A DNA stretch of 64,000 nt, taken from contig CBDDGJ010000003.1 of the NCBI GenBank assembly GCA_965227805.1, positions 1,178,001-1,242,000 on the forward strand, read 5' to 3'. Of the stretch, positions 35,517-44,576 are shown piece after piece. The DNA comes from CBDDGJ01 sp965227805. Its GTDB lineage: Bacteria; Pseudomonadota; Alphaproteobacteria; RS24. The notes beneath the pieces were generated by a model. The model saw nothing but the letters and a program-made list of their open reading frames with translations. It made no database searches and was not told the DNA's origin. Position numbers and translations under genes: made by a program. Each line of letters begins with the position of its first letter. Position 1 is the stretch's first letter.

Positions 35517-36860
35517 ATGTCTGTTTTACGTAAAGATATTATAGAATTGCTGTCGCTGGCATGGCCGGTGGTTATAAGCCGTTTGGGTATTTTAACTTTA
35601 TCTTTGGCCGATACAATTATGGTTGGGCGCTATGCAAGTGAGCATCTGGCTTATTTTGGCTTGGCGCAAGTGCCCGTTAGCACGGCGATTTTGGCCCTTA
35701 TCGGGCTTATGGTGGGGGTGCAGGTTTTATCGGCGCAATATTTTGGTGCGGGAAAATATAAGGAGGGTGGCGCGCTTGTGTGGCGTGGGCTATCTTATGG
35801 TCTATTGCTTGGCATAGCCGGTTTTATAATCTGCCTGTTTACGGAGACTATATTATTATTTTTCGGCCAAGACCCGGAAATGGCGCGTGCGGCAGGTGGC
35901 ATTGGTTTTATTTTGGGCTTGAGCTTTCCGTTAATGGGGATGCAGTTAGCGCTCACCTTTTTTCTTGAGGGCATAAAACATATGCGCCCTGGCATGGTGA
36001 TTATGATTATAGCGAATATTATCAATATATGTGCCAATTATGCTTTTGTTTATGGCCAGTGGGGGGCACCGGAATTGGGCGCAGAAGGTGCAGGCTGGGC
36101 GACATTTTGCGTGCGGGCTTTGCAATTTAGTGCCTTGCTTGTCTATCTATTTTTGTTGTTTCCCGACCGCGATAAATATAAGATTTTTCATATCCCGCGC
36201 CCGAATTTTCGCGCCGGGTCACAATTACGCAATATTGGCTATGCGACGGGTTTTAGCTTTACCATAGAACATGCGGCTTTTCAGGGTTTGTTTTTGTTTG
36301 CGGGCATTTTGGGCATTACCACCTTATCCAGTTTCATTATTACCATCAATATATTTGCGCTTGGGTTTATGATAGGGTTGGGATTATCCACAGCAAGCTC
36401 GGTTTTGGTTGGCAATGCCTATGGCGCAAAAGATTTTCCCACGCTTCACCGCGCGATTTGGGTGGGGCTTGGCGTGCAAGCCACCTTTATGAGTCTGCTT
36501 GCTGTGATAATGATTGCAGGGGCTTCTTTTTTTGTCAGCTTTTATACGACGGATAGCGCTGTGCAGCAATTAGCAACGGTTTTGCTGATTTATATCGCCT
36601 TTATTTTGGTGCTGGATGCAGGCCAAACTTTATTCGCACAAGTGCTGCGCGCCCGTGGCTATGTATGGGCGCCAAGCTATATTCATATATTTGCCTATAG
36701 CTGTATTATGCTGCCTTGCGGCTATTATTTTAGCCTGTTAACCACACGTGGTGCAGTGGGGCTTATGGATGGCATGATTATCGGCACGACTGCCTCTTTT
36801 ATATCAGCGGCAGCGTTAAATTATTACTTTATGCGTAAAGACACGCAACATTCTGGCTAA
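35517..36860 (+). CDS. MATE-family multidrug/sodium antiporter
   Basis: This 447-residue inner-membrane protein with about twelve membrane segments in two halves fits the MATE exporter family. Family signatures near the N-terminus are LSLAWPVVISRLGILTLSLADTIMVGRY and GVQVLSAQYFGAG, and the second half has GLGLSTASSVLVGNAYGAKD. It exports cationic compounds using a proton or sodium gradient. It follows the nitroreductase gene by 3 bp and probably shares its transcript. The substrate cannot be inferred. Confidence 0.92.
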   Translation: MSVLRKDIIELLSLAWPVVISRLGILTLSLADTIMVGRYASEHLAYFGLAQVPVSTAILALIGLMVGVQVLSAQYFGAGKYKEGGALVWRGLSYGLLLGIAGFIICLFTETILLFFGQDPEMARAAGGIGFILGLSFPLMGMQLALTFFLEGIKHMRPGMVIMIIANIINICANYAFVYGQWGAPELGAEGAGWATFCVRALQFSALLVYLFLLFPDRDKYKIFHIPRPNFRAGSQLRNIGYATGFSFTIEHAAFQGLFLFAGILGITTLSSFIITINIFALGFMIGLGLSTASSVLVGNAYGAKDFPTLHRAIWVGLGVQATFMSLLAVIMIAGASFFVSFYTTDSAVQQLATVLLIYIAFILVLDAGQTLFAQVLRARGYVWAPSYIHIFAYSCIMLPCGYYFSLLTTRGAVGLMDGMIIGTTASFISAAALNYYFMRKDTQHSG

Positions 36861-36861
36861 T

Positions 36862-37902
36862 TTATAAAGTAGTCATTTTTTCAACAATCTGTGCGCTGAT
36901 ATGGGTAAATAGTTTTTCCGCCTGGCTTTGGGGGGCAAGCGGTATGGTTTGCAAATCCGGGTCTATGGGGAGTGCACCTAAATAGGTCATATCTTCTATT
37001 TGTGTCAGCATGTCTTTTGCACTTTCGCCAAAGGGGTAGAGCGTATCGCCCTTGGGCGTTGTGAGATAGGCCATATTTTCAATAACACCAAGAATGGGGA
37101 TATTGACCCGCTTGAACATATGTGCCGACCGGCGCATATCGGCAAGGGAGAGCATATGGGGTGTCGAGACAATGAGCGCACCGCTTACCGGAAAGCGTTG
37201 CGCCATGGTAAGCTGAATATCGCCCGTGCCGGGGGGGAGATCGAGCACCAAAATATCAAGCGGCGGCCAGGCGACATCATTGAGCATTTGCAAAAGGGCA
37301 GATTGCACCATAGGCCCCCGCCAAATCATGGCCTGTTCGGGTTTCACCATATAGCCAATCGACATGGTCAAGACGCCAAAGCGCTCGAGCGGGATAAGTT
37401 TCTTATTTGTGTCCACTTCGGGCGTGATGTGAATATCCAGCAAATCGGGCAGGGATGGCCCGTAAATATCGGCATCTAGCAGGCCGGTTTTATAGCCTTG
37501 TGTGCTAAGCTGGGTGGCAAGCTGGGTGGCAATGGTTGATTTTCCGACCCCGCCCTTGCCACTGGCAACAGCAATGACATATTTGATATGTTCAAATGCT
37601 GCCGGAATCTCACGTGATGCCGGGGATTTTGCTGCATTTTGCGGCAGTGTTTCGCTATGGGATGTCAGGATACAGCTTGCCGAAATAACGCCTTTTTGTG
37701 CACGAATGTCTTGTTCTATTTGCTTGCGGATAGGCTCCATTTTATCCGCCTCATCGGGCTGAATCTCCAGGGTAATGCCGATATTGCCCGCTTTTATCAC
37801 AATGCTTTGTATGCGCTGATTATCTGCTAGCGTGCCATCATGTATCGGGTCTTTTATATGGTGTAAAACTGCGCGTATCTGCTCTTCGGTTATTTTTGCC
37901 AT
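36862..37902 (-). CDS. mrp: Mrp/ApbC-family P-loop ATPase, iron-sulfur carrier
   Basis: This 346-residue protein has an N-terminal DUF59/MIP18-like domain (about 1-95) and a Mrp ATPase domain with the deviant Walker A ASGKGGVGKSTIATQL, LDADIYGPSLPDLL and LDLPPGTGDIQLTMAQ. Mrp proteins deliver Fe-S clusters to target enzymes. The CxxC cluster-binding motif that follows IENM in many homologs is missing: the segment reads IENMAYLTTPKGDTLYPFG. I recall that other alphaproteobacterial Mrp proteins also lack it. It is convergent with the MATE gene (1-bp gap) and divergent from hflK. Confidence 0.93.
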   Translation of the reverse strand: MAKITEEQIRAVLHHIKDPIHDGTLADNQRIQSIVIKAGNIGITLEIQPDEADKMEPIRKQIEQDIRAQKGVISASCILTSHSETLPQNAAKSPASREIPAAFEHIKYVIAVASGKGGVGKSTIATQLATQLSTQGYKTGLLDADIYGPSLPDLLDIHITPEVDTNKKLIPLERFGVLTMSIGYMVKPEQAMIWRGPMVQSALLQMLNDVAWPPLDILVLDLPPGTGDIQLTMAQRFPVSGALIVSTPHMLSLADMRRSAHMFKRVNIPILGVIENMAYLTTPKGDTLYPFGESAKDMLTQIEDMTYLGALPIDPDLQTIPLAPQSQAEKLFTHISAQIVEKMTTL

Positions 37903-37952
37903 ATATCACCTTGAAATTCTAATGAGGAATCCAAATATATATATAATTGCGG

Positions 37953-37975
37953 ATGATGTGCAAGCATTGCATCAT
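37953..37975. other. Imperfect dyad between mrp and hflK
   Basis: ATGATG-tg-CAA and TTG-CATCAT form a 9-bp stem with a 2-base bulge in the 128-bp divergent intergenic region. It could be an operator shared by mrp and hflK. No further support is visible. Confidence 0.25.
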
Positions 37976-38030
37976 GTGGCATCCTGCTTTATAAGAGGCG
38001 GGCATAAATGCAAGAGAGAGTTAGAGATTT

Positions 38031-39125
38031 ATGGATAATGATAATCGTAACCCCTGGTCAAACGGCACAGGTAGCGGCCCGCGCCGCTCGTCGGGTGGCG
38101 GGGGCAAACCACCTGATATAGACGCGTTTCTGGATGAGTTGAAAAAACGCTTTGGCGGAAGAATGCCGGGCGGCTTTAACGGACGTTCGGGCTTTTTGTT
38201 CATTCTGGCTGCCCTAATTTTAATGTGGGGCTTAAGCGGGTTTTATCGCGTGCAGGCTGATGAGCAAGGTGTGGTTTTACGCTTCGGCAAATTTCATGCC
38301 CAAACCAGTCCGGGTTTGAATTATCATCTACCTTGGCCGATTGAAACAATATATACACCGAAAGTAACGATTGTTAATCGGGTTGATATTGGTATGCGTG
38401 CCGTTGAAGATAGACGCGGGCGCAATGCCGTAACCAGTGATGTGCCCGAAGAAAGCCTGATGCTTACCGGTGACGAGAATATTGTCGATGTCGATTTTTC
38501 GGTGTTTTGGATTATTAGCGATGCAGCAAATTATTTATTTAATATTCAAAACCCGGAAGGCACGGTAAAGGCCGTTGCCGAAAGCACAATGCGCGAGATT
38601 ATTGGACAAAATGACATTCAACCCATTTTGACCGAGCAACGCCAAAACAATGAAGAACAGGTCAAGGCCTTGATGCAAAAAACGCTGGATGGATATGGTG
38701 CCGGCATTATGATTACACAGGTAAAAATGCAAAAGGTTGACCCGCCCGCTGCCGTGATTGATGCTTTTCGTGATGTGCAAGCCGCGCGTGCTGACCAGGA
38801 GCGTTCACGTAATGAAGCCAATAAATATGCCAATCGCGTTGTGCCCGAAGCACAAGGGGATGCCGTGCGTATCATTCGCGAAGCCGAAGCCTATCGCGAG
38901 CAAACCATTGCCGATGCTGATGGTGAGGCAAGCCGCTTTGCCGCCATTTTCGAAGAATATCGCAATGCCGAAGACGTAACACGCGAGCGCATGTTCTTGG
39001 AAACCCTAGAGCGCATTTTGGGTAGAACCGATAAGGTGATTATTGATAAGGATAGTGCCGGGGGGGTTGTGCCCTATTTGCCGCTCGACCAGCTCAATAA
39101 GAGACCAATAGGAGGCACACAATGA
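38031..39125 (+). CDS. hflK: HflK, FtsH-associated stomatin-family protein
   Basis: This 364-residue protein has a Gly/Ser/Arg-rich cytoplasmic N-terminus (about 1-50), one membrane segment (about 54-72), and a periplasmic SPFH domain beginning VQADEQGVVLRFGKFH, followed by a long coiled-coil (REAEAYREQTIADADGEASRF). HflK and HflC form a large cage around the FtsH protease and modulate membrane-protein turnover. The gene overlaps hflC by 4 bp. Confidence 0.94.
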   Translation: MDNDNRNPWSNGTGSGPRRSSGGGGKPPDIDAFLDELKKRFGGRMPGGFNGRSGFLFILAALILMWGLSGFYRVQADEQGVVLRFGKFHAQTSPGLNYHLPWPIETIYTPKVTIVNRVDIGMRAVEDRRGRNAVTSDVPEESLMLTGDENIVDVDFSVFWIISDAANYLFNIQNPEGTVKAVAESTMREIIGQNDIQPILTEQRQNNEEQVKALMQKTLDGYGAGIMITQVKMQKVDPPAAVIDAFRDVQAARADQERSRNEANKYANRVVPEAQGDAVRIIREAEAYREQTIADADGEASRFAAIFEEYRNAEDVTRERMFLETLERILGRTDKVIIDKDSAGGVVPYLPLDQLNKRPIGGTQ

Positions 39126-40156
39126 ACCGGATAGCGTCTTTTGCGATTATAGCCCTGGTGGTTATTCTGGCTGTGTTTGGGGTTTCAGCTTTATTTAGTG
39201 TGCACCAAACACAACAGGCTTTGATTTTACAATTTGGTGATCCGCGCCGTGTGATTACTGAGCCGGGGTTAAATGTCAAAATACCCTTTATTCAAAATGT
39301 GGTTTATCTTGATAAACGGATTTTGGATCTGGATACACCGGCGGAAGAATTGATTGCTTCTGACCAAAAGCGTTTGGTGGTGGATGCCTTTACGCGGTAT
39401 CGTATTTCTGACCCCTTGCAATTTTATAAATCGGTGCGCGATGAACGCCGGGCGCGTTCGCGCTTGACGACGATTGTGTCGTCTTCCATGCGCTCGGTTT
39501 TGGGTGAAGAAGAGTTCCAGGCAGTGGTGCGCGATAAGCGAGCGGAATTGATGGAACGTATCCGCGATTCGGTTAATGAACAGGCAAAAGATTTTGGTAT
39601 TGAAATTGTTGATGTGCGTATCAGGCGGGCTGATTTGCCCAATGCCAATAGTCAGGCGATTTATTTGCGGATGCAAACCGAGCGCGAACAGGAGGCGGCT
39701 GAGTTTCGTGCGCGTGGTAAAGAGGTTGCGCGCGCCATTGAAGCACAAGCCAATAAGCAGGTAACGGTTTTATTAGCCGAAGCCGAACGCGATAGCGCGA
39801 TTATTCGCGGGCAGGGCGATGCGTGTCGTAACCGCGTATTTGCCGAAGTTTACGGACAAGACCCCGATTTTTTCGCTTTTTACCGTTCCATGCAGGCTTA
39901 TGAGAAAGCCTTGGGGGAGACGGGCACCACAATGATATTATCGCCCGACAGTGCGTTTTTCAGATTTTTACAAGACCCGAATGCACGTCTGCGTGATAAG
40001 AGAGATACGAGCACGAAAAAGCAGTCTTCCGTGAATATTCGGAATATCCTTACAAAAGGCGGAAGCATAAGCCGTGTGTTATGTCCGGAAATAAAACAGG
40101 AAAATGTCTCCAATGCACAGGTGCAAGGGCAAGATAATGCCAGTATCGCGCAATAA
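39122..40156 (+). CDS. hflC: HflC, FtsH-associated stomatin-family protein
   Basis: This 344-residue partner of HflK has an N-terminal membrane segment (about 4-24), SPFH domain (QQALILQFGDPRRVITEPGLNVKIPF), the conserved VRIRRADLP and a coiled coil. The start follows AGGAGG and overlaps hflK (ATGA). About 60 extra residues at the C-terminus after NARLRDKRD are low-complexity and not typical of the family core. Confidence 0.94.
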   Translation: MNRIASFAIIALVVILAVFGVSALFSVHQTQQALILQFGDPRRVITEPGLNVKIPFIQNVVYLDKRILDLDTPAEELIASDQKRLVVDAFTRYRISDPLQFYKSVRDERRARSRLTTIVSSSMRSVLGEEEFQAVVRDKRAELMERIRDSVNEQAKDFGIEIVDVRIRRADLPNANSQAIYLRMQTEREQEAAEFRARGKEVARAIEAQANKQVTVLLAEAERDSAIIRGQGDACRNRVFAEVYGQDPDFFAFYRSMQAYEKALGETGTTMILSPDSAFFRFLQDPNARLRDKRDTSTKKQSSVNIRNILTKGGSISRVLCPEIKQENVSNAQVQGQDNASIAQ

Positions 40157-40189
40157 ATTAAATCATTATCACATTTGATTTTATAAAAT

Positions 40190-40381
40190 ATGGACTTTAT
40201 CGAGAAACTTTTTCTTGCCTTCGGGCTAGTTTTAGCTTTTGAAGGAACGCTTTATGCCCTTTTTTCGTCATCTTTATTGTCTATGATGCAATATATGTCA
40301 ACGTTAAAACCGCGTCATATTCGCATTGCCGGCCTGATTATGCTGGGTGTGGGTGTTATTATTGTCGGATTAGTGGAGTAA
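40190..40381 (+). CDS. DUF2065 small membrane protein
   Basis: This 63-residue protein has two membrane segments, LAFGLVLAFEGTLYALF and IRIAGLIMLGVGVIIVGLV, the DUF2065 pattern. In many proteobacteria this gene lies between hflC and a degP-type protease, as here, suggesting a role in the HflKC/DegP quality-control module. No function is established. It stops 3 bp before the protease gene. Confidence 0.85.
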   Translation: MDFIEKLFLAFGLVLAFEGTLYALFSSSLLSMMQYMSTLKPRHIRIAGLIMLGVGVIIVGLVE

Positions 40382-40384
40382 AAA

Positions 40385-41812
40385 ATGAGTGTGTTTCATC
40401 GTATTTTTATTTTTGCAATTTTATGTTTATCCTTGTCATCGGTTACGCATGCACAAGATGTTAAACAAGGCTTTGCAGATATTGCTGCGCCGCTTATGCC
40501 AGCCATTGTGAATATTTCCACAAGCAAGACTGTGCAAAATACAGGGTTTCCGCCAGGGTTTGAACCTTTCGGTGATTTTTTTGAAGATTTTCTAGGACCG
40601 CGCAATCGCAATAATGGCGCGCCACGCGAACATAAAGTAACCTCATTGGGGTCGGGCTTTGTGATCGATAAAGAAGGATATATCGTCACCAATCATCATG
40701 TTATTCAAGGTGCTGAAGAAATTACCATCAAATTTAGTAATGGTGATGAATATGATGCGAAAATTATTGGCCATGACCCAAAAACCGATTTGGCTTTGCT
40801 TAAAATAGAACCGGATGGTGATTTGCCTTTTGTTATATTTGGCGATTCGCAACAATCACGTATTGGTGAATGGGTGCTGGCCATTGGTAATCCGTTTGGT
40901 CTGGGGGGGTCGCTTTCAGCTGGCATCATTTCGGCGATCAATCGCGACATACATGCGGGGCCTTATGATAGCTTTATTCAAACCGATGCGGCAATCAATC
41001 GGGGCAATTCGGGCGGGCCACTTTTTAATTTAGATGGCGAAGTGATTGGCATCAATTCAGCGATTATTTCCCCTACAGGTGGGTCGGTTGGTATTGGTTT
41101 TGCCATTCCGTCTGACTTGGCACAGCAAGTTATCGGGCAATTACGCGAATTTGGTGAAACGCGGCGTAGCTGGATTGGGGTCACCATTCAGCCGGTCTCA
41201 AAAGAGCTTGCCGAAAGCCTGAATTTGGATAAGCCGCAAGGCGCACTCATTTCGAATCTTGCGCCTGGGGGGCCTGCCGAAAAGGCACAGTTGAAGCCGG
41301 GTGATGTTATTTTGAAATTTGATGGGCATGATATTGCTGAAATGCGTGATTTGCCGCGTATTGTTGCTGAAACACCGATTGAGAAAACGGTTAAAGTGGT
41401 GGTGAAACGCAATACGCGCACCAAAACCCTCACCATTACAACACAGCGTATGGAAGAGACAAATATTGCAAGCAGTCAGGCACCTATTGTCGGTTCAAAG
41501 GACACTGATGCTTTCACTTTTTCTGGTATGACATTGCGCGACCTCGACCAGGCTACACGTGAGAAAATGGGATATAAGGATGATGTGACCGGGGCTTATG
41601 TCGCTGCGGTTGAGCCGGATTCACTGGCGGCGAAAGGCCGGATTCGCGAAGGCAATGTTATTCTTGAAGTCGCATATAAAAAAATCAACTCTGCACAAGA
41701 AGCGATTGGCGTGTTGGAGCAGGTGCGTGATAGCGATAAAAAATTCGCCCTCATTTTACTGTTATCACCCGCAGGGCAGCGGTTTATTCCTTTGCAAATT
41801 GAACGCGAATAA
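40385..41812 (+). CDS. degP: DegP/DegQ-family periplasmic serine protease
   Basis: This 475-residue HtrA protease has a signal peptide (residues about 1-20, cleavage near THA-QD). The catalytic triad is visible as histidine in VTNHHVIQGA, aspartate in PKTDLALLKIE and serine in NRGNSGGPLFNLDGE. Two PDZ domains follow (about 275-360 and 385-470). It degrades or refolds damaged envelope proteins. The order hflK-hflC-DUF2065-degP is the standard alphaproteobacterial arrangement. DegP versus DegQ cannot be decided. Confidence 0.95.
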   Translation: MSVFHRIFIFAILCLSLSSVTHAQDVKQGFADIAAPLMPAIVNISTSKTVQNTGFPPGFEPFGDFFEDFLGPRNRNNGAPREHKVTSLGSGFVIDKEGYIVTNHHVIQGAEEITIKFSNGDEYDAKIIGHDPKTDLALLKIEPDGDLPFVIFGDSQQSRIGEWVLAIGNPFGLGGSLSAGIISAINRDIHAGPYDSFIQTDAAINRGNSGGPLFNLDGEVIGINSAIISPTGGSVGIGFAIPSDLAQQVIGQLREFGETRRSWIGVTIQPVSKELAESLNLDKPQGALISNLAPGGPAEKAQLKPGDVILKFDGHDIAEMRDLPRIVAETPIEKTVKVVVKRNTRTKTLTITTQRMEETNIASSQAPIVGSKDTDAFTFSGMTLRDLDQATREKMGYKDDVTGAYVAAVEPDSLAAKGRIREGNVILEVAYKKINSAQEAIGVLEQVRDSDKKFALILLLSPAGQRFIPLQIERE

Positions 41813-41838
41813 TTTGACTTATCGATTATGGGGATATA

Positions 41839-41866
41839 AATTATTTGACCTAAAGGTCGAATAATT
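41839..41866. terminator. Strong hairpin after the hflKC-degP operon
   Basis: A 12-bp stem AATTATTTGACC/GGTCGAATAATT (one T-G wobble) with a 4-base loop TAAA begins 27 bp after the degP stop and ends 22 bp before the next start. It may terminate the degP transcript, but only a short T-poor sequence follows, and it could instead be an operator for the downstream lipoprotein gene. Confidence 0.4.
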
Positions 41867-41887
41867 ATATTTGGAAACATCATTGCT

Positions 41888-43660
41888 ATGAGTGATAAGG
41901 TTACCTATATGCCGAAAAAACTTATGCCATTGCGTAAAGATAAACGAGGTTATCCTTTATATTCCTTTGTGTCCATCCTGGGGCTTTCGGCCTGTGTGTC
42001 GGATGAGTTAGGTGATGAAGGGTTACACGTCACAACGGGCGAAGGCTCGTTGGAAACAGCGGGTATTGGTAGCTATAGCGCGCCTGCAGCAGCAGATATT
42101 GATAATGATGGGGATATGGATATGATCGCTGGCGAGATTGATGGCGAGCTTATTTATTATAAAAATGAAAATGGCACATGGGTGCGCCAATGGGGCGCGG
42201 ATAATCCGTTTGCTACCCTCACAAGCGATTTGGAGGTTGCATTTAGCAGCCCGCTTTTTGCTGATATTGATGGCGATGCTGATCAGGATTTACTCGTCGG
42301 TATTAACGATAGTCGTATTCTATATTTTGAAAATCAAAACGGTATCTGGACGCAGCGCACAGGCGATGATAATCCGTTTGATGCCGTCGGTGATCAGGTG
42401 GCGGCAGATAAGGAGGAAGGCGAGGAAGGATCAAATACGGATATACGCTTTAGCGCGCCTGCTGTGGGCGATATAACGGGGGATGGCGCTTTGGAGTTAT
42501 TGGTCGGCGGTAATGCTGGCTTGATTTATTATTATACCCGTAATGATAGCGGTGTATGGACTGAATTAACGGGTGAAGATAATCCGTTTGCTGATATTGA
42601 TATTGGCAGTGCGAGCTCGCCAGTTTTGATTGATCTGGATGAAGACGGAGACCTTGATTTGGTTATCGGCGCGAGTGACGGGCTACTTTATTATTTTACC
42701 CGTGATGAGGCAGGCACATGGGGTGAGCTTACCGATGCGGATAATCCGTTTGACGGCGTTAGTGCCGGTGCGGAGGCAAAACCTAGTTTCTTTGATATTG
42801 ATAATGATGGTGATATTGACCTGCTTCTCGGTAATTCTGATGGCGTATTTCTTACCTATGTGAATGATGGCAATCTAAATTGGACATTAGAGGATGAGGT
42901 GCAAAATGTGTTGATCAACACAGGCGCGGGCACTTATGCCGCTCCTGTGCGCATTGATTATGATAATGATGGCTATATGGATACATTTTTCGGTAATATT
43001 GAAGGCACAATCCTTTATGTTGCCGGCGGCGATGATGAAACGGAAAACCCCTTTGAGGGATATGATTTTGGCGAATATAGCGTTCCGGTTTTTTATGATT
43101 TCGATCAAGACGGTAAGGATGATTTTTTCGTGTCCAATGCAGCAGGGCAGGTGTTTTATTTGCAGCAAGATGCAGAAGGAAACTGGAACCAGGTTACCGA
43201 GGATAGTAACCCATTTACAGGCGTCAGCGGTGGCACAAACTGTAAAATAGCATTTTCCGATACAGATGGTGACGGTGATATTGATTTAGTCCTCGGAAAT
43301 GACAGTGGTGGTATATATTTATTTCGCAATGATGGAGCTGATTTTACACTTGTGGAAGAAAGCCCATTTTCAGATATTGATGTGGGTAAGTATAGCGCGC
43401 CGGTTTTTGTCGATCTTGATGATGATGGCGATGATGATCTGGTTGTAGGCAATGATGCTGGGCAATTTTCTTATTTTGAAAATCAAAACAATATATGGAC
43501 GGAAAAAACCGATGCCGATAATTTATTTGCGGGTATAGATATTGGGTCACATAGCACACCGAGCTTTTCACAAATTGGTGGCGATAGCACATTGGACTTG
43601 ATAAGCGGCAATACGGCCGGCGAAATTATGTATTTTGTTATAGACGTCGAGTTGCTTTGA
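41888..43660 (+). CDS. Lipoprotein of ten VCBS/FG-GAP repeats (beta-propeller type)
   Basis: This 590-residue protein has an N-terminal signal segment ending in a lipobox-like LGLSAC (cysteine at about residue 36). Ten repeats of about 55 residues follow. Each carries a calcium-binding-type loop such as DIDNDGDMDMIAG, DLDEDGDLDLVIG or DLDDDGDDDLVVG and a downstream Y-Y-x-N/T strand, often followed by W-x-x-x-x-DNPF. The tenth repeat has lost the acidic loop (QIGGDSTLDLISG). Such repeats form propellers resembling the integrin head and usually act in adhesion or ligand binding at the cell surface. The ATG at 41888 gives a long n-region; starts at 41909 or 41924 are alternatives. Confidence 0.88.
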   Translation: MSDKVTYMPKKLMPLRKDKRGYPLYSFVSILGLSACVSDELGDEGLHVTTGEGSLETAGIGSYSAPAAADIDNDGDMDMIAGEIDGELIYYKNENGTWVRQWGADNPFATLTSDLEVAFSSPLFADIDGDADQDLLVGINDSRILYFENQNGIWTQRTGDDNPFDAVGDQVAADKEEGEEGSNTDIRFSAPAVGDITGDGALELLVGGNAGLIYYYTRNDSGVWTELTGEDNPFADIDIGSASSPVLIDLDEDGDLDLVIGASDGLLYYFTRDEAGTWGELTDADNPFDGVSAGAEAKPSFFDIDNDGDIDLLLGNSDGVFLTYVNDGNLNWTLEDEVQNVLINTGAGTYAAPVRIDYDNDGYMDTFFGNIEGTILYVAGGDDETENPFEGYDFGEYSVPVFYDFDQDGKDDFFVSNAAGQVFYLQQDAEGNWNQVTEDSNPFTGVSGGTNCKIAFSDTDGDGDIDLVLGNDSGGIYLFRNDGADFTLVEESPFSDIDVGKYSAPVFVDLDDDGDDDLVVGNDAGQFSYFENQNNIWTEKTDADNLFAGIDIGSHSTPSFSQIGGDSTLDLISGNTAGEIMYFVIDVELL

Positions 43661-43664
43661 GCGG

Positions 43665-44546
43665 TTATAAAATAAATTCACGCATGTGATAACCTTGTAT
43701 ATATAGCAAGGCAGTCAGATCACTATGCGTTACCCGAAATGGCGTTGCTGCTTCAAGCGCCGGTTTGGCATGATACGCAATACCCAAACCAGCCTGTGTA
43801 ACCATGGCTATGTCATTTGCGCCATCGCCCACGGCAAGTGCATCGGCGGGTGATATGTGCAGCTCAGCGCATAATTTTTGTAAAATATCAGCCTTGGCCT
43901 GTGCATCTAAAATAGGGTCGGGCACAGTGCCATCTAATCGGTTATCTTTCACACCAAGTTCATTGCAGTGGAATGAATGAAAATTAAGACGCGTGGCGAT
44001 GCGTTGCACAAAAAATGCAAAGCCCCCCGAAACCAGCGCGCAATGGCTATTATGTGCCCGCATTGTCGCAATCAATGTTTGGGCACCGGGGGTAAGGGTA
44101 ACTTTCTCGTCATAAAGTTTCTGTAAATATGTAAGCGGTAAATCGCGTAATAACGCGACACGTTCGCGTAAGGCATGGGTAAAGTCAATCTCACCAAGCA
44201 TGGCACGGCGGGTAATATCGGTGACTTGCGCGCCAATGCCTGTCATGTCAGCAAGCTCATCTAAACATTCTTGCGGAATAATAGTTGATTCCATATCGGC
44301 CACGAGCAGCTGCTTGCGCCGGTTTTGCGCTGGTGTGCAAAATATATCAAGCGGGCGTTCCCCGATTATATCTTGAGCAATAGACAGTATATGTTCCTCT
44401 GTGCCAGTGCAATAAAACGAAACCGCCTCATATGGCGCAAGCATATCGTGCTTTGTGCTGTTCAGGCTTGTGCTTAAACGCATTATGAGCGCATCATCAA
44501 TCACCGGATTATCCGCTGCTGCAATAAGAGTAAGGGCGTATTCCAT
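43665..44546 (-). CDS. serB: Phosphoserine phosphatase
   Basis: This 293-residue HAD-superfamily enzyme makes the last step of serine synthesis. HAD motif I is VADMESTI, motif II is ALVSGGFAFF and motif IV is AVGDGANDIAMVTQAG. An N-terminal regulatory region of about 70 residues precedes the HAD core. It is convergent with the VCBS lipoprotein gene (4-bp gap) and divergent from miaA with 30 bp between starts. Confidence 0.95.
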   Translation of the reverse strand: MEYALTLIAAADNPVIDDALIMRLSTSLNSTKHDMLAPYEAVSFYCTGTEEHILSIAQDIIGERPLDIFCTPAQNRRKQLLVADMESTIIPQECLDELADMTGIGAQVTDITRRAMLGEIDFTHALRERVALLRDLPLTYLQKLYDEKVTLTPGAQTLIATMRAHNSHCALVSGGFAFFVQRIATRLNFHSFHCNELGVKDNRLDGTVPDPILDAQAKADILQKLCAELHISPADALAVGDGANDIAMVTQAGLGIAYHAKPALEAATPFRVTHSDLTALLYIQGYHMREFIL

Positions 44547-44576
44547 CTAGGCCTCAATCAGGTTACATATGGCTTT

